Of a stretch of 53,500 bases of DNA, positions 42,875 to 53,500 are shown in pieces. Location of the stretch: the NCBI RefSeq assembly GCF_003344535.1, contig NZ_QPKS01000015.1, positions 2,501 to 56,000 on the forward strand, in the 5' to 3' direction. The DNA is from Exiguobacterium flavidum (lineage in GTDB: Bacteria; Bacillota; Bacilli; Exiguobacteriales; Exiguobacteriaceae). A model generated the notes under the pieces. The model was not told the origin of the DNA. It made no database searches and saw only the letters and a program-made list of their open reading frames with translations. The number at the start of each line of letters is the position of its first letter. Position 1 is the stretch's first letter. The position numbers and the translations under genes are program-made.

Positions 42875-44332
42875 TTATTCTTCTATTAATTTCACGAGGC
42901 GTGCAAGCACACGCTCTTTTCCGAGCAGTTGAATCGTGTTCGGAAGTTCCGGTCCATGCGTCTGTCCTGTCGTCGCGACACGAATCGGCATGAAAAGGTT
43001 CTTTCCTTTTTGTCCGGTCGCCTTCTGGGTCGCTTTGATCGCACCCTTCACTGCTTCCGGTGTCCATTCTTCGAGCGCACGCAGCTGCTCCGCAAACTCA
43101 GCGATCACGGTCGGTACCGTCTCACCTGCGAGCACTGTGTTGGCTTCTTCATCATACACCACTTCATCCTCGAAGAACATCTCAGACAACTCGACGATTT
43201 CTGCACCGTGCGTCATCTGTTCCCGATAGAGTCCGACGAGGTCCTTCGCCCATTCCAGCTCTTCTGCTGATGGTTCTGATGACAAGCGACCTGCTGCAAC
43301 GAGGAACGGAAGGCTCGCTTCGAATACTTCCTCGAATGATTGATGTTTCATGTATTGTCCGTTGATCCAGGCGAGCTTGTTCTGGTCGAAGACGGCAGGG
43401 CTCTTCGAGAGGCGGTTCGCGTCGAAGATTTCGATGAACTCTTCCTTCGTGAAGATCTCCTGCTCGCCGACCGGAGACCAGCCGAGGAGTGTGATGAAGT
43501 TCAGGAGCGCCTCAGGCAAGTAACCGAGGTCTTTATATTGCTCGATGTACTGGATGATCGACTGGTCACGTTTTGACAGCTTCTTGTGCTGTTCGTTGAC
43601 GATGAGCGTCATGTGGCCGAACGTCGGATATTCCCAACCGAACGCGTCATAGACCATCATCTGTTTCGGCGTGTTCGAGATATGATCATCTCCGCGGAGG
43701 ACGTGGCTGATCGCCATCAGATGATCATCGACGACGACTGCGAAGTTGTAGGTCGGGATGCCGTCCTTCTTGACGATGACCCAGTCTCCGAAGTCCTTCG
43801 ACTCGAACGAGACGTCTTCTTTAACGATGTCGTTCCACTTGTACGTCACGCCTTCCGGCACACGAATCCGGATCGACGGCTGCCGTCCTTCTGCGACGTA
43901 TGCGGCTTCCTGCTCTTCTGAGAGGTCTCGGTGCGCACCTGAATAACGTGGAGCCTCACCGCGCGCGATCTGCGCTTCGCGTTCTGCTTCGAGCTCTTCC
44001 TCAGACATGTAGCACTTGTAAGCGATCCCCTTCTCAAGCAGCTGGTCGACGTACTTGCGGTAGAGGTCGAGCCGCTCCATTTGGAAGTAAGGACCGTAGT
44101 CGCCGCCACGTCCAGGACCTTCGTCCCATTCGATCCCGAGCCATTCCAGATACTTCATCTGGCTTTCGACGCCGCCTTCGATGTTACGTTTCTGGTCCGT
44201 GTCCTCGATACGGAGGATCATTTTCCCGCCGGCGTGGCGGGCGAAGAGATAGTTGAATAATGCCGTCCGCGCGTTTCCGATATGGAGATGACCCGTCGGA
44301 CTCGGCGCGTAGCGAACGCGTACTTCGTTCAT
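42875..44332 (-). CDS. gltX: Glutamate-tRNA ligase
   Basis: 485 residues from [20 protein letters not shown]. Class I synthetase with HIGN at 17-20 and the KMSKS-type KLSKRDQS near 250. ATG at 44332 with SD AAAGGTG; an upstream GTG is rejected. In Bacillales it may also charge tRNA-Gln before amidation; specificity cannot be read here. Confidence 0.97.
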   Translation of the reverse strand: MNEVRVRYAPSPTGHLHIGNARTALFNYLFARHAGGKMILRIEDTDQKRNIEGGVESQMKYLEWLGIEWDEGPGRGGDYGPYFQMERLDLYRKYVDQLLEKGIAYKCYMSEEELEAEREAQIARGEAPRYSGAHRDLSEEQEAAYVAEGRQPSIRIRVPEGVTYKWNDIVKEDVSFESKDFGDWVIVKKDGIPTYNFAVVVDDHLMAISHVLRGDDHISNTPKQMMVYDAFGWEYPTFGHMTLIVNEQHKKLSKRDQSIIQYIEQYKDLGYLPEALLNFITLLGWSPVGEQEIFTKEEFIEIFDANRLSKSPAVFDQNKLAWINGQYMKHQSFEEVFEASLPFLVAAGRLSSEPSAEELEWAKDLVGLYREQMTHGAEIVELSEMFFEDEVVYDEEANTVLAGETVPTVIAEFAEQLRALEEWTPEAVKGAIKATQKATGQKGKNLFMPIRVATTGQTHGPELPNTIQLLGKERVLARLVKLIEE

Positions 44333-44373
44333 TTGTATGCACACCTTTCAGTCAGTTCAAAATTTGCCTATCT

Positions 44374-44402
44374 AGTATACCTTATTCTTCGATTCGTTTC
44401 AG
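44374..44402 (-). promoter_or_regulatory. Candidate promoter of gltX
   Basis: CTGAAA (44397-44402), 17-bp spacer, TATACT (44374-44379). The -35 lies in the ispF 3' end. Confidence 0.45.
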
Positions 44403-44864
44403 CAGGATCACGGCTTGGGCGGCGATTCCTTCTCCCCGCCCCGTGAAGCCGAGCCACTCCGTAGTCGTCGCCTTGACGTTAATCAGCGAGACGTCCGACT
44501 CGAGCAACTCCGCGATCCGCTCCCGCATCGTATCGATGTAAGGACGGAGTTTCGGCGCTTGAGCGATGACTGTCGCATCGAGATTCCCGAGCACGTAGCC
44601 CTTCTCCTTGACGAGCGCATAGACGTGCTGAAGCAACTTTGCCGAATCCGCGTCCTTGAACGCCGCATCCGTGTCCGGGAAGTGTTTGCCGATATCCCCT
44701 TCAGCGATCGCGCCAAGTGCCGCGTCTGCGATCGTATGCAACAGGACATCTGCATCCGAGTGCCCGAGCAGCCCTTTCGTATGTGGAATCTCGATTCCTC
44801 CAAGAATCAATTTCCGGTCCTCTGCGAACGCATGTACATCAAACCCTTGTCCAATCCGAATCAT
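44382..44864 (-). CDS. ispF: 2-C-methyl-D-erythritol 2,4-cyclodiphosphate synthase
   Basis: 160 residues. Fifth step of the MEP isoprenoid pathway. Zinc ligands D9 and H11 in GQGFDVHAF and the later [15 protein letters not shown] are present. Overlaps ispD by ATGA. Confidence 0.97.
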   Translation of the reverse strand: MIRIGQGFDVHAFAEDRKLILGGIEIPHTKGLLGHSDADVLLHTIADAALGAIAEGDIGKHFPDTDAAFKDADSAKLLQHVYALVKEKGYVLGNLDATVIAQAPKLRPYIDTMRERIAELLESDVSLINVKATTTEWLGFTGRGEGIAAQAVILLKRIEE

Positions 44865-45544
44865 AGCTGTTCCTCCCGTTTCCTTAAAATCGCCTCACCG
44901 AACACCAGGTCGTCCGGTGTCGTGACTTTTATGTTTTCGTAGCGGCCCGTGACGACGGCCACCTTTCCTCCGTCCCATTCTACCAAACTGGCATCATCCG
45001 TACCTAAAAAATTCATGGCACGTTCATGGACGTCACGGATCAATGTCAAATCGAACGCTTGCGGCGTCTGTGCCGCCATCAGTTCTTCCCGCGGAACCGT
45101 ATCGAGGATGGTATCTCCCTGCACCCGCTTGACCGTGTCCTTCACCGGTACGGCAAGGATGGCGGCGCCCGTCTCATGCGCTTTCGCGACGACGGCCTCG
45201 ATCGAATGACGGTCGACGAACGGCCGTGCCCCGTCATGGATCAGGACGATCCCCTGCCCCTTCAGTGCCTCTAGCCCTTTGCGTACACTCTCCTGGCGCT
45301 CGCTTCCGCCTGCGACGAGATGGATCGTCGTTTCGTACTCCGCGACACGGGCAACGAACCAGTCTGCCTCCTCCGGGTTGATCGCAAGTACGATTTCCGT
45401 ACATGCAGGGTCCGCGTCAAACACGTCGAGCGTCCACTCGATGATGGTCCGCCCTTGAAGCCTAAGCATCAGTTTGTTATGTCCTGCTCCCATCCGTTTA
45501 CCTGCTCCGGCGGCAGGGATGACGACACGATATGTCTGCTTCAT
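44861..45544 (-). CDS. ispD: 2-C-methyl-D-erythritol 4-phosphate cytidylyltransferase
   Basis: 227 residues from [22 protein letters not shown]-binding loop [11 protein letters not shown] is at 11-21; [11 protein letters not shown] and AAQTPQAF are conserved. ATG at 45544 (SD AAGGGGAAA); 27 upstream codons cross the yacL terminator and are rejected. Confidence 0.96.
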   Translation of the reverse strand: MKQTYRVVIPAAGAGKRMGAGHNKLMLRLQGRTIIEWTLDVFDADPACTEIVLAINPEEADWFVARVAEYETTIHLVAGGSERQESVRKGLEALKGQGIVLIHDGARPFVDRHSIEAVVAKAHETGAAILAVPVKDTVKRVQGDTILDTVPREELMAAQTPQAFDLTLIRDVHERAMNFLGTDDASLVEWDGGKVAVVTGRYENIKVTTPDDLVFGEAILRKREEQL

Positions 45545-45565
45545 TTCTGATTTCCCCTTTTCACA

Positions 45566-45595
45566 TGGAAAAACTGCCAAGTCGACTTGGCAGTT
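45566..45595 (-). terminator. Terminator after yacL
   Basis: A 24-nt perfect palindrome at 45572-45595 (core CCAAGTCGACTTGG) is followed in the transcript by UUUUUCC. It ends about 28 nt before the ispD start, leaving little space for a separate ispD promoter. Confidence 0.85.
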
Positions 45596-45602
45596 CCGTT
45601 TT

Positions 45603-46688
45603 TCATTTCCCTTGTGGCCGTGCAAAGATCATTCGCCCTGCAGACGTCTGCAGGACGCTCGTGACGACGACCGGCACCGTCTTCGAGATCAGATGCTTCC
45701 CTTCCTCGACGACGACCATCGTCCCGTCCTCGAGATAAGCGATGCCCTGCTTTTGTTCCTTGCCTTCCTTGATCACGAGAACCGTCATCTCCTCACCCGG
45801 TATGACGACCTGCTTGATTGCATTCGCAAGGTCATTGATGTTAAGTACTGGAACGTTCCGTACTTCGCATACTTTGTTCAGGTTGTAATCGTTCGTCACG
45901 ACGATTCCTTTGATTTGTTCTGCGAGCTTGATCAGCTTGATGTCGACCTCGAGATCCTCGAAGTCTCCGTCATAGATCTCTACCTCGACACCCGGGATCG
46001 ACTGGAGATCCTTTAGGACGTCGAGGCCGCGTCGTCCGCGATTGCGCTTCAACGTATCGGATGAATCCGCGATGTATTGCAGCTCTCCGATGACGAACTG
46101 TGGCACGATGAGCTTTCCTTCAAGGAAACCGGTCCGAGCGATGTCCGTGATCCGCCCGTCGATGATGACGCTCGTATCAAGCACTTTGTCATTCGTCCGC
46201 TTCGGAACCCTCGCCTCGGTTTCATTCCCCTTCTTCTCATGATTGTTCGAGTTGCGAAGGAAGATTTTCGTCAGTTCATGCCGTTTTCGGTACCCTACCG
46301 TAAAACCAAGATATCCGAACAAGGCTGTCGCGAAAATCGTCAATACATTGCTGAGCAAAGGAATCCCGACGAGCTCGATCAGCATGCTGACGAGAAACGC
46401 CATCACGAGTCCGAGCAACAGACCGAACGTTCCGAAGAACAAATCCGCAACTGGCGCTTTAACAAGTTTTTCTTCTAAATAACGGAGAAGTCGAATGACC
46501 GAATCAGCGACGAACAGTCCGATTATAAAAAATATGAGTGCACCAATCGCTCCTGTCACGTAGACAGAAGATATCCATTCCGGCAATTGCATTCCGCTTT
46601 TTTCGATCAGGCTAAAGAGCTGTGGAAGCAACAAAATTCCTAGCGCAAGTCCTAGCAACGCGAAAAATACGCGCACGATCGTTTTCAA
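45603..46688 (-). CDS. PIN/TRAM-domain membrane protein (YacL)
   Basis: 361 residues from TTG 46688 (KTIVRVFFALLGLA follows), with SD AAGGAGGTG at 6 nt. Four hydrophobic segments lie at about 5-25, 38-62, 80-105 and 108-130. A PIN domain follows (VLDTSVIIDGRI, then VVTNDYNLNKV) and a TRAM-like end. It resembles Bacillus YacL, a membrane-anchored PIN protein of unsettled role. It follows radA directly, with no disA between. Confidence 0.9.
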   Translation of the reverse strand: MKTIVRVFFALLGLALGILLLPQLFSLIEKSGMQLPEWISSVYVTGAIGALIFFIIGLFVADSVIRLLRYLEEKLVKAPVADLFFGTFGLLLGLVMAFLVSMLIELVGIPLLSNVLTIFATALFGYLGFTVGYRKRHELTKIFLRNSNNHEKKGNETEARVPKRTNDKVLDTSVIIDGRITDIARTGFLEGKLIVPQFVIGELQYIADSSDTLKRNRGRRGLDVLKDLQSIPGVEVEIYDGDFEDLEVDIKLIKLAEQIKGIVVTNDYNLNKVCEVRNVPVLNINDLANAIKQVVIPGEEMTVLVIKEGKEQKQGIAYLEDGTMVVVEEGKHLISKTVPVVVTSVLQTSAGRMIFARPQGK

Positions 46689-46719
46689 CTTTCCCACCTC
46701 CTTTTTTAATTTCGAGTTC

Positions 46720-46728
46720 ATTGTAACA
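46720..46728 (-). promoter_or_regulatory. Possible extended -10 element before yacL
   Basis: TGT-TACAAT on the minus strand, without a good -35. An imperfect hairpin from the radA-yacL gap (about 46755-46800, GCGGGG with CCCCGC) lies upstream and may be a weak terminator. Confidence 0.35.
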
Positions 46729-46812
46729 TGAATTTTTCAGCTTTACCTACGGCTAAAGGCGGGGATAACGGTTACTATTCCGTTACAACCCCCGCGTTCT
46801 TACCGTCCTAAC

Positions 46813-46846
46813 GCTTCATCTCAGTTAAAGCTTCATCTCAGTTAAA
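46813..46846. repeat. Exact 17-bp tandem duplication over the radA stop
   Basis: GCTTCATCTCAGTTAAA occurs at 46813-46829 and again at 46830-46846 on the plus strand. The second copy includes the radA stop codon (46842-46844), so the duplication created a second TAA 17 bp further on. Confidence 0.9.
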
Positions 46847-48218
46847 AAGGAATCGCTTCTCGAAGCGCCTCGTCCACCGTCTCGACACCGATGACCGTGA
46901 TGCCGCTAGGCGGCGTCCATCCGCCGAGATTGTTCTTCGGGATGATGGCACGCGTAAACCCTAGTTTCGCCGCTTCAGCGACGCGCTGCTCGATTCTTGA
47001 TACACGGCGAACTTCCCCCGTCAATCCGACCTCACCGATCAATACGTCGGTCGGACGTGTCGGTTTGTCCCGGAAGCTCGAGGCGATCGAAACGCAGATC
47101 GCGAGATCGATTGCCGGCTCATCGAGCTTTACGCCGCCCGCAGCCTTCAAGTACGCGTCCTGCGTCTGAAGCAACAGTCCGGATCGCTTCTCAAGGACGG
47201 CCATCAGCAGCGCCACCCGGTTCTGATCGATTCCCGTCGCCATCCGGCGCGGATTTCCGAACGAGGTCGGGGAGATGAGGGCCTGCAGTTCGACGAGGAC
47301 GGTCCGTGTCCCTTCCATCGAAGCGACGACGGTCGAGCCGGAAACGCCCGATGTCCGCTCTTCAAGAAATATCTCGGAAGGGTTCAGTACTTCCTCGAGC
47401 CCGGATTCCCGCATCTCGAAAATCCCGATCTCATTGGTCGAGCCGAAGCGGTTCTTCACTGCCCGCAGGATACGGAACGTATGGTGCCGCTCCCCTTCGA
47501 AATAAAGCACGGCATCGACCATGTGCTCCAGGAGACGGGGACCGGCGATCGATCCCTGTTTCGTGACGTGCCCGACGATAAAGACTGCGATACCGCGGCT
47601 TTTCGCCATTTTCATGAGAAGCGCCGTACACTCCCTTACTTGGGCGACGCTGCCGGGTGCTGACTGGATCTCGTCGATGAAGACCGTCTGAATCGAGTCG
47701 ATGATCAGAAATCCGGGGTTTTCCTCATCGACGACACGTTCGATCAGGTTCATATCCGTCTCGCTCAGGACATAGAGTTCCTCGGTCGGCAGTCCGAGGC
47801 GTTCCGCCCGCAATTTCGTCTGTTTCAGGGATTCTTCGCCTGAGATATAAAGCACTTTCTCCCCCCGGTGTGCGAGCTGAGCGCTCGTCTGGAGAAGAAT
47901 CGTCGATTTACCGATACCAGGATCCCCGCCGACGAGGACGAGCGATCCCGGAACGATCCCGCCGCCAAGAACGCGGTCGAACTCTCCGCTTCCCGTAAAG
48001 ACGCGACTTTCCTCCTGCGAGACGATGTTCGCGAGGCGCTCCGGTTTCAGCTGTTTCGTCGTCGTATGGACGAACGCCGCTCCGCGTCTCGCCTTCTTCT
48101 CCTCGACGAACTCCTCCACCATCGTGTTCCACTCACCACAGCCCGGACAGCGCCCCATCCACTTAGGTGCCTCCGCCCCGCAACTCTGGCAGACATATTT
48201 CGTTTTGATTTTAGCCAC
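46842..48218 (-). CDS. radA: DNA repair protein RadA (Sms)
   Basis: 458 residues from GTG 48218. Zinc finger C10, C13, C24, C27; Walker [10 protein letters not shown] at 97-105; RadA-specific KNRFG near 255; Lon-like C-terminal domain. It is a branch-migration helicase in recombination. SD AAGGATG. It starts just after the clpC terminator. Confidence 0.96.
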   Translation of the reverse strand: MAKIKTKYVCQSCGAEAPKWMGRCPGCGEWNTMVEEFVEEKKARRGAAFVHTTTKQLKPERLANIVSQEESRVFTGSGEFDRVLGGGIVPGSLVLVGGDPGIGKSTILLQTSAQLAHRGEKVLYISGEESLKQTKLRAERLGLPTEELYVLSETDMNLIERVVDEENPGFLIIDSIQTVFIDEIQSAPGSVAQVRECTALLMKMAKSRGIAVFIVGHVTKQGSIAGPRLLEHMVDAVLYFEGERHHTFRILRAVKNRFGSTNEIGIFEMRESGLEEVLNPSEIFLEERTSGVSGSTVVASMEGTRTVLVELQALISPTSFGNPRRMATGIDQNRVALLMAVLEKRSGLLLQTQDAYLKAAGGVKLDEPAIDLAICVSIASSFRDKPTRPTDVLIGEVGLTGEVRRVSRIEQRVAEAAKLGFTRAIIPKNNLGGWTPPSGITVIGVETVDEALREAIPF

Positions 48219-48242
48219 TTGCTGTCATCCTTCCCGTTCGTG

Positions 48243-48275
48243 AAAAAATCCGGCTTTCGAAACTAGAAAGCCGGA
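48243..48275 (-). terminator. Terminator after clpC
   Basis: Perfect 10-bp stem TCCGGCTTTC with GAAAGCCGGA (48249-48258 and 48266-48275), then six U (48243-48248). It ends only 25 nt before the radA start. Confidence 0.92.
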
Positions 48276-48287
48276 CGGTTCGAACGA

Positions 48288-50729
48288 TTACTCTGTAGTT
48301 GTCGGTTGGTTTCGTCGAACGATGAACTCGTCACCTTCGACATCAAGTGCGACACGTTCACCTTTTTTGATGTCACCGGAGAGCAACGACTCTGACAAAC
48401 GATCCTCCGCTTCCCGCTGGAGTGCACGGCGGAGAGGACGCGCCCCGTATTCCGGGTCATATCCGACATCCGCGATCTTCGAGAGCGCACTCGGCGTCAA
48501 TTCGAAATGGATCTCTTGTTCGGCGAGGCGTTTCTCGAGCGTCTTCGCCATCAATTTGACGATTTCCTCGATGTGCTGCTTCTCGAGCGCATGGAAGACG
48601 ATCGTCTCATCGATCCGGTTCAGGAATTCTGGACGGAACGCCTTCTTCAGTTCCTCCATGACCTTCCCTTTCATGTCCTTGTACTCGCGGTCCGTATCAT
48701 CCGAAACCGCAAAGCCGACATATTTGTTTCGCTTAAGAGCACTTGCCCCGACGTTCGACGTCATGATGATGATCGTATTGCGGAAATCGACCGTACGGCC
48801 TTTCGAGTCCGTCAGGCGACCATCGTCAAGCACTTGAAGCAGGATGTTGAACACTTCAGGGTGCGCCTTCTCGATCTCGTCGAGCAGGATGACGGAATAC
48901 GGTTTTCTGCGTACCTTCTCAGTCAACTGGCCGCCCTCTTCATAACCGACATATCCCGGAGGCGAACCGACGAGTCTGCTCGTCGCATGCTTCTCCATGT
49001 ATTCCGACATGTCGATCCGGATGATCGCATCCTCATCTCCGAACATCGCTTCCGCAACAGCCCGTGCGAGCTCCGTCTTACCAACCCCGGTCGGCCCGAG
49101 GAAGATGAACGAACCGATTGGCCGTTTAGGATCCTTAAGACCTGCACGTGCCCGGCGGATTGCCCGTGAAATCGATTTGACTGCCTCGTTCTGTCCGATC
49201 ACCCGGTTATGAAGGATCTCTTCGAGTTTGAGCAGACGTTCTGTTTCTTCTTCCGCGATCTTCGTGACCGGGACACCCGTCCAGTTCGCTACGACCTGTG
49301 CGATGTCGTCCTTCGTCACTTCGAGCTTCTCATTTCCTTGCTTGTTCTGCCATTCTTCCTTCAGGCGTTCAAGTTCATCGCGGAGCTTCTGTTCCGTATC
49401 GCGAAGGCTTGCCGCTTTTTCGAATTCTTGGCTTTGGACTGCTTCGTCCTTATCCTTGCGTACCGATTCGAGACGTGCTTCGACTTCCTTCAAGTTCGGC
49501 GGAGCTGTATACGAACGCAGTCGGACTTTCGAAGCTGCCTCGTCGATCAAATCGATCGCTTTGTCCGGGAGGAAACGATCCGAGATATAACGGTCGGAGA
49601 GTGTTACTGCCTCCTGGATCGCCTCATCGGTGATCGTGACGCGGTGGTGGGCTTCATAGCGGTCACGGAGGCCGAATAGAATCTGACGCGCTTCGTCCGT
49701 TGTCGGTTCTGCGACCTGGATCGGCTGGAAGCGACGCTCGAGCGCAGCATCCTTCTCAATATACTTACGATACTCGTCAAGCGTCGTCGCACCGATACAT
49801 TGAAGCTCACCGCGGGCAAGCGACGGTTTCAAGATGTTCGAGGCATCGATCGCGCCTTCTGCTCCGCCTGCTCCGATCAACGTATGCAGCTCGTCGATGA
49901 AGAGGATGATGTTCCCTGCTTGCCGTATCTCATCCATGACCTTCTTCAAGCGATCTTCGAACTCACCGCGGTACTTGGTTCCCGCAACAAGTGTCCCCAT
50001 ATCAAGCACCATGACGCGCTTATTACGCAACGTCTCAGGCACTTCGTTATTGATGATTTGCTGCGCGAGCCCTTCGACGACGGCCGTCTTACCGACACCC
50101 GGCTCTCCGATCAACACCGGGTTGTTCTTCGTCCGGCGGCTGAGCACCTCGATGACTCGTTGAATTTCCTTCGCCCGTCCGATGACCGGATCGAGGCGCG
50201 TTTCGCGTGCTTGCTGTGTCAGGTCGCGAGCCAAGCCATCCAGCGTAGGTGTCGCGACGCCCGAACCTGCTTGAGAAGCATTCGCTGTCGTCTCACTGTT
50301 TCCGAGAAGCTGAAGAACTTGCTGTCGTGCCTTCGACAAACTGATGCCGAGATTGTTCAGGACACGTGCTGCTACGCCTTCGCCCTCACGAATCAAACCG
50401 AGAAGGAGATGCTCTGTTCCCACATAAGAGTGTCCAAGTTTCCGTGCTTCATCCATCGAAAGCTCGATTACCTTCTTCGCACGCGGCGTATAGTGGATCG
50501 TCGTCGCCCCGTCTTGACCGCGACCGATCAGTGCTTCGACTTCCATTTGAATCTTATCTGAACTAAGTCCAAGAGCGACGAGTGCCTTTGCAGCGATTCC
50601 GTCTCCTTCTCTTACAAGACCAAGTAAAATGTGTTCTGTGCCGATATTATGGTGTCCGAGACGAACGGCCTCTTCTTGTGCGAGTGCGAGTACACGCTGG
50701 GCACGTTCCGTGAATCTTCCAAACATCAT
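48288..50729 (-). CDS. clpC: ATP-dependent Clp protease ATPase subunit ClpC
   Basis: 813 residues. Two Clp N repeats (1-145), AAA module 1 with GEPGVGKT near 207, the middle coiled region with a UVR-like motif (about 415-450, where McsB-type adaptors act in Bacillus), and AAA module 2 with GPTGVGKT near 548. The start ATGATG overlaps the mcsB stop; SD AAGGAGG. Confidence 0.98.
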   Translation of the reverse strand: MMFGRFTERAQRVLALAQEEAVRLGHHNIGTEHILLGLVREGDGIAAKALVALGLSSDKIQMEVEALIGRGQDGATTIHYTPRAKKVIELSMDEARKLGHSYVGTEHLLLGLIREGEGVAARVLNNLGISLSKARQQVLQLLGNSETTANASQAGSGVATPTLDGLARDLTQQARETRLDPVIGRAKEIQRVIEVLSRRTKNNPVLIGEPGVGKTAVVEGLAQQIINNEVPETLRNKRVMVLDMGTLVAGTKYRGEFEDRLKKVMDEIRQAGNIILFIDELHTLIGAGGAEGAIDASNILKPSLARGELQCIGATTLDEYRKYIEKDAALERRFQPIQVAEPTTDEARQILFGLRDRYEAHHRVTITDEAIQEAVTLSDRYISDRFLPDKAIDLIDEAASKVRLRSYTAPPNLKEVEARLESVRKDKDEAVQSQEFEKAASLRDTEQKLRDELERLKEEWQNKQGNEKLEVTKDDIAQVVANWTGVPVTKIAEEETERLLKLEEILHNRVIGQNEAVKSISRAIRRARAGLKDPKRPIGSFIFLGPTGVGKTELARAVAEAMFGDEDAIIRIDMSEYMEKHATSRLVGSPPGYVGYEEGGQLTEKVRRKPYSVILLDEIEKAHPEVFNILLQVLDDGRLTDSKGRTVDFRNTIIIMTSNVGASALKRNKYVGFAVSDDTDREYKDMKGKVMEELKKAFRPEFLNRIDETIVFHALEKQHIEEIVKLMAKTLEKRLAEQEIHFELTPSALSKIADVGYDPEYGARPLRRALQREAEDRLSESLLSGDIKKGERVALDVEGDEFIVRRNQPTTTE

Positions 50730-51802
50730 TACGCAAAACCTCCTTGTGTGTTATCCCTGTTCTTCTGTTCGGCGAGCGTCGTCCGAATCAACCTTGCACG
50801 CTCGATATCCCGTTCTCTAGATGTTAATTGTTTCCCGAATTGCTTTTGTAAAAAACCTGTTTGGATGGAAACAAGCAGTTGATGAAACAACACTGGCGAA
50901 ACTTTGACATCAAGTCCCAGACTGTCGGCAAGCCGGATATCGGAAAGTCGTTCCGTCGCCTCACGTGCCGTTATCAATCGGGCAGAGGTGAGGATTCCAT
51001 AGGAACGGTACAGTCTGTCCTCTAGTTCTTCTTGATAGGTCGCCAATAATCCTTTCCGTGCTTCCTGTTCTGCTTCGATAAGCGAATCGGCTGCAAACAG
51101 ATAGTCCGTGATCAGCATCTCTTCACTTGCTCCGAGCGTGCGTTGATTCGAGAGCTGGAACATCCGCCCGGCAGCATCGCTCCCCTCCCCGTATCGCCCG
51201 CGTATAGCGAATCCGAGTTGTCTGAGCCGCTTGATGTATCCATGAATTTGGTTCGTCAGGACGAGACCGGGCAGATGCAACATAACGGATGCCCGCAGGC
51301 CGGTTCCGACGTTGCTCGGGCAGGTGGTCAGGTAGCCGAGCCTGTCATCGAACGCAAGCGGAAAACGTTCACTGATCAACTGATCCACTTGCTTGCCAAT
51401 CTTAAAAGCTTCCTCCGCCTGCAAACCCGGCAGGAGGGTCTGAATCCGAAAATGATCCTCCTCATTCACCATCACACTGATCGTCTCGTCATCACTGATG
51501 AAGAGTGCCGTCCTTGGGTGAGAAGCTAAGGCAGGGCTGATAAGATGTTTTTCTACTAAAGCAGTTCTTGTCAAAGCATCTTCTCCGTCGACACGCCCGA
51601 ACGAAAAACCTTTCATCCCTTCGAGCTGGTGTTGTGTTTCCTTGATCAGTTGTTCTGCTTGCTGCTCCGTCATCATCGTCGAGAAAGGATAGTTCCGGCA
51701 GTTACGTGCGAGGCGGATACGTGTCGATACGACGATGTCGTCAAATGGTGCACGTTCATCCATTTTCTTACTGAGCGGACTTTCGAGCAGTTTCTCAAAC
51801 AT
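50729..51802 (-). CDS. mcsB: Protein arginine kinase McsB
   Basis: 357 residues of the guanido-kinase family. STRIRLARN at 26-34 and the active Cys C161 in [13 protein letters not shown] are present. It tags proteins with phospho-arginine for ClpCP and inactivates CtsR in Bacillus. It overlaps mcsA by 8 nt. Confidence 0.96.
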   Translation of the reverse strand: MFEKLLESPLSKKMDERAPFDDIVVSTRIRLARNCRNYPFSTMMTEQQAEQLIKETQHQLEGMKGFSFGRVDGEDALTRTALVEKHLISPALASHPRTALFISDDETISVMVNEEDHFRIQTLLPGLQAEEAFKIGKQVDQLISERFPLAFDDRLGYLTTCPSNVGTGLRASVMLHLPGLVLTNQIHGYIKRLRQLGFAIRGRYGEGSDAAGRMFQLSNQRTLGASEEMLITDYLFAADSLIEAEQEARKGLLATYQEELEDRLYRSYGILTSARLITAREATERLSDIRLADSLGLDVKVSPVLFHQLLVSIQTGFLQKQFGKQLTSRERDIERARLIRTTLAEQKNRDNTQGGFA

Positions 51803-52223
51803 GGCGTAAGTCCTCCTCGACCGCTAAAATCTGCCGTTTCAGTTTATCTGCTTCCTCATATTCCTCCGACAAGACAGCCCGGTTCAGTTGTTCTTTTAAG
51901 CGACTGAGCTCCTGAGTCAGCCGACGTTCTGGAGACTCTTCTTCCGGTCTTGTGCCATAATGCTTTGAATGTCCATGCTGAAACTGACGAATCATGCTTT
52001 CAATTTCTTCACTAAAGAAAGAATAGCAGTTCGCACAGCCTACCTTACGGAGATGAAGAAGTTGCCTTCTCGTCATTCCGCAATTCGGACAGCGGCGCTC
52101 TTTATGTTGCTGGGCGATTTCTCTGACACACACTTCGCAAAGTGCCTGTTCAGTTTGCCCCATATCCTCTGGAAGTTTGACACGTACGACTGCCTCCCGC
52201 TTACCACAACGCTGACAACGCAT
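51795..52223 (-). CDS. mcsA: McsA, activator of McsB
   Basis: 142 residues. Two zinc-finger units with eight Cys (C3, C6, C29, C32, C45, C48, C63, C66), followed by a C-terminal UVR motif (LKEQLNRAVLSEEYEEADKLKRQI). It follows ctsR by 16 nt. Confidence 0.95.
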   Translation of the reverse strand: MRCQRCGKREAVVRVKLPEDMGQTEQALCEVCVREIAQQHKERRCPNCGMTRRQLLHLRKVGCANCYSFFSEEIESMIRQFQHGHSKHYGTRPEEESPERRLTQELSRLKEQLNRAVLSEEYEEADKLKRQILAVEEDLRHV

Positions 52224-52239
52224 GTTGATCCCTCCATCA

Positions 52240-52695
52240 CTAAAGACGCTTCAATGTCTGGAATAAACTCTTTAGCATATGAGCCCGTAAGAGATGTTGG
52301 TCATCCAGCGCCATTGGTAAGCTCTCCTTTTTCATCATCGTCTGAATCAAGAGTGCTTCGCGTTGCGTCAAAATTTGCTCATTATAGAGACGCACCAGCA
52401 AGTCTTCAGCCATCTGCTCCGATACACGATTACCCATCAACGTATTCATCTCGTTCAATAGATCGTGGGTGTCCGGGATGATGATTTTTTGAATCCGAAT
52501 ATATCCACCGCCACCGCGCTTGCTCTCTACGAAATATCCTTTTTCTACAGTGAATCGGGTATTGATGACATAGTTGATCTGCGAAGGGACACAATCGAAT
52601 TGACGGGCGACTTCCTGCCTTTTGATCTCGATTGATTCGGTCTCATTCAAAATATGCTTCAGATATGCCTCGATGATATCCGTAATATTCTGCAT
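52240..52695 (-). CDS. ctsR: Transcription repressor CtsR
   Basis: 151 residues from MQNITDIIEAYLKHIL. The winged helix-turn-helix (RQEVARQFDCVPSQINYVINTRF) and the glycine-rich wing SKRGGGGYIRI, which senses heat, are intact. ATG at 52695 with SD AGAGGTGG. It represses this operon, with McsB relieving repression. Confidence 0.96.
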   Translation of the reverse strand: MQNITDIIEAYLKHILNETESIEIKRQEVARQFDCVPSQINYVINTRFTVEKGYFVESKRGGGGYIRIQKIIIPDTHDLLNEMNTLMGNRVSEQMAEDLLVRLYNEQILTQREALLIQTMMKKESLPMALDDQHLLRAHMLKSLFQTLKRL

Positions 52696-52707
52696 CGGCA
52701 CCACCTC

Positions 52708-52724
52708 TCTGACCTTCTTTGACT
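52708..52724 (-). promoter_or_regulatory. CtsR operator
   Basis: AGTCAAA-GAA-GGTCAGA on the minus strand matches the CtsR heptad repeat (R-GTCAAA, 3-nt spacer, R-GTCAAA) with one mismatch in the second heptad. It lies 13-29 nt before the ctsR start. A possible -10 TATTAA or TACTAT lies just upstream, but no clear -35 is seen. Confidence 0.85.
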
Positions 52725-52790
52725 ATTGTTTGTTTTAATAGTAATCATCTCGCTTTCGAAAAGCAAGCAAAGCGAATTTTTCTGAAACAC

Positions 52791-52825
52791 AAAAAAAGAC
52801 CGACTCGCTTTATTGCGAATCGGCC
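52791..52825 (-). terminator. Terminator of the rRNA operon
   Basis: Stem GCCGATTCGC with GCGAGTCGGT, 6-nt loop, followed by seven U (52791-52797). It ends the rRNA transcript just before the ctsR promoter region. Confidence 0.93.
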
Positions 52826-52835
52826 TTCTTTTTCT

Positions 52836-52952
<117 letters not shown>

Positions 52953-53002
52953 CGATCGGGCTCGCGCCCTCAAAACTGAAGCCATCAACAAACATCGATT
53001 AG

Positions 53003-53500
<498 letters not shown>

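Overview
The window is a contiguous block of core housekeeping genes, and every credible gene reads on the minus strand. Gene order and protein sequences are those of a low-GC Gram-positive bacterium of the order Bacillales. The run rrn, ctsR-mcsA-mcsB-clpC, radA, yacL, ispD-ispF, gltX-cysE-cysS-mrnC-rlmB-rae1, sigH, rpmG-secE-nusG, rplK-rplA, rplJ-rplL, rpoB-rpoC, str operon, S10/spc/alpha operons, ecf, truA, rplM-rpsI matches Bacillus closely. Base composition by eye is about half G+C. Several sporulation-linked neighbours known from Bacillus are missing (disA between radA and yacL; the genes between rpsI and salA), which suggests a non-sporulating lineage. An Exiguobacterium-like organism fits, but that genus call is an inference and was not tested by search.

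Layout in the direction of transcription, from the right edge to the left. (1) The 3' end of a 23S rRNA gene, then 5S rRNA and a strong terminator. (2) The CtsR heat-shock operon with a CtsR operator, followed by radA and yacL. (3) Isoprenoid genes ispD-ispF, then gltX, a cysteine T-box leader, and cysE-cysS-mrnC-rlmB-rae1. (4) sigH, then rpmG-secE-nusG. (5) rplK-rplA and rplJ-rplL, each with a structured leader, then an RsmC-like methyltransferase and rpoB-rpoC. (6) The str operon: an L7Ae-like protein, rpsL, rpsG, fusA, tuf. (7) The S10-spc-alpha superoperon from rpsJ to rplQ, including secY, adk, map, infA and rpoA. (8) The energy-coupling-factor transporter core ecfA1-ecfA2-ecfT with truA, then rplM-rpsI behind an L13-type leader. 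(9) At the left end, a solitary NUMOD4/HNH-type gene and a P-loop ATPase of the Mrp/SalA family that runs off the edge.

Functionally the window joins transcription (RNA polymerase alpha, beta, beta', SigH, NusG), translation (ribosomal proteins, EF-G, EF-Tu, IF-1, two aminoacyl-tRNA synthetases), protein export (SecY, SecE), and protein quality control (ClpC, McsA/B). Much of the regulatory DNA is readable: promoters with 17-18 bp spacers, intrinsic terminators, an L10-type attenuator, candidate L1-binding sites, a T-box and a CtsR operator.

No new multi-gene system was found. The only gene that looks like an insertion into otherwise conserved order is the HNH-type gene at 1126-1650. The other points of interest are regulatory RNA structures, a zinc-free S14 in the main operon, an extended RlmB, a tandem duplication over the radA stop codon, and missing neighbours. 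Start codons were chosen by Shine-Dalgarno spacing and by recalled homologous proteins; no database search was possible.
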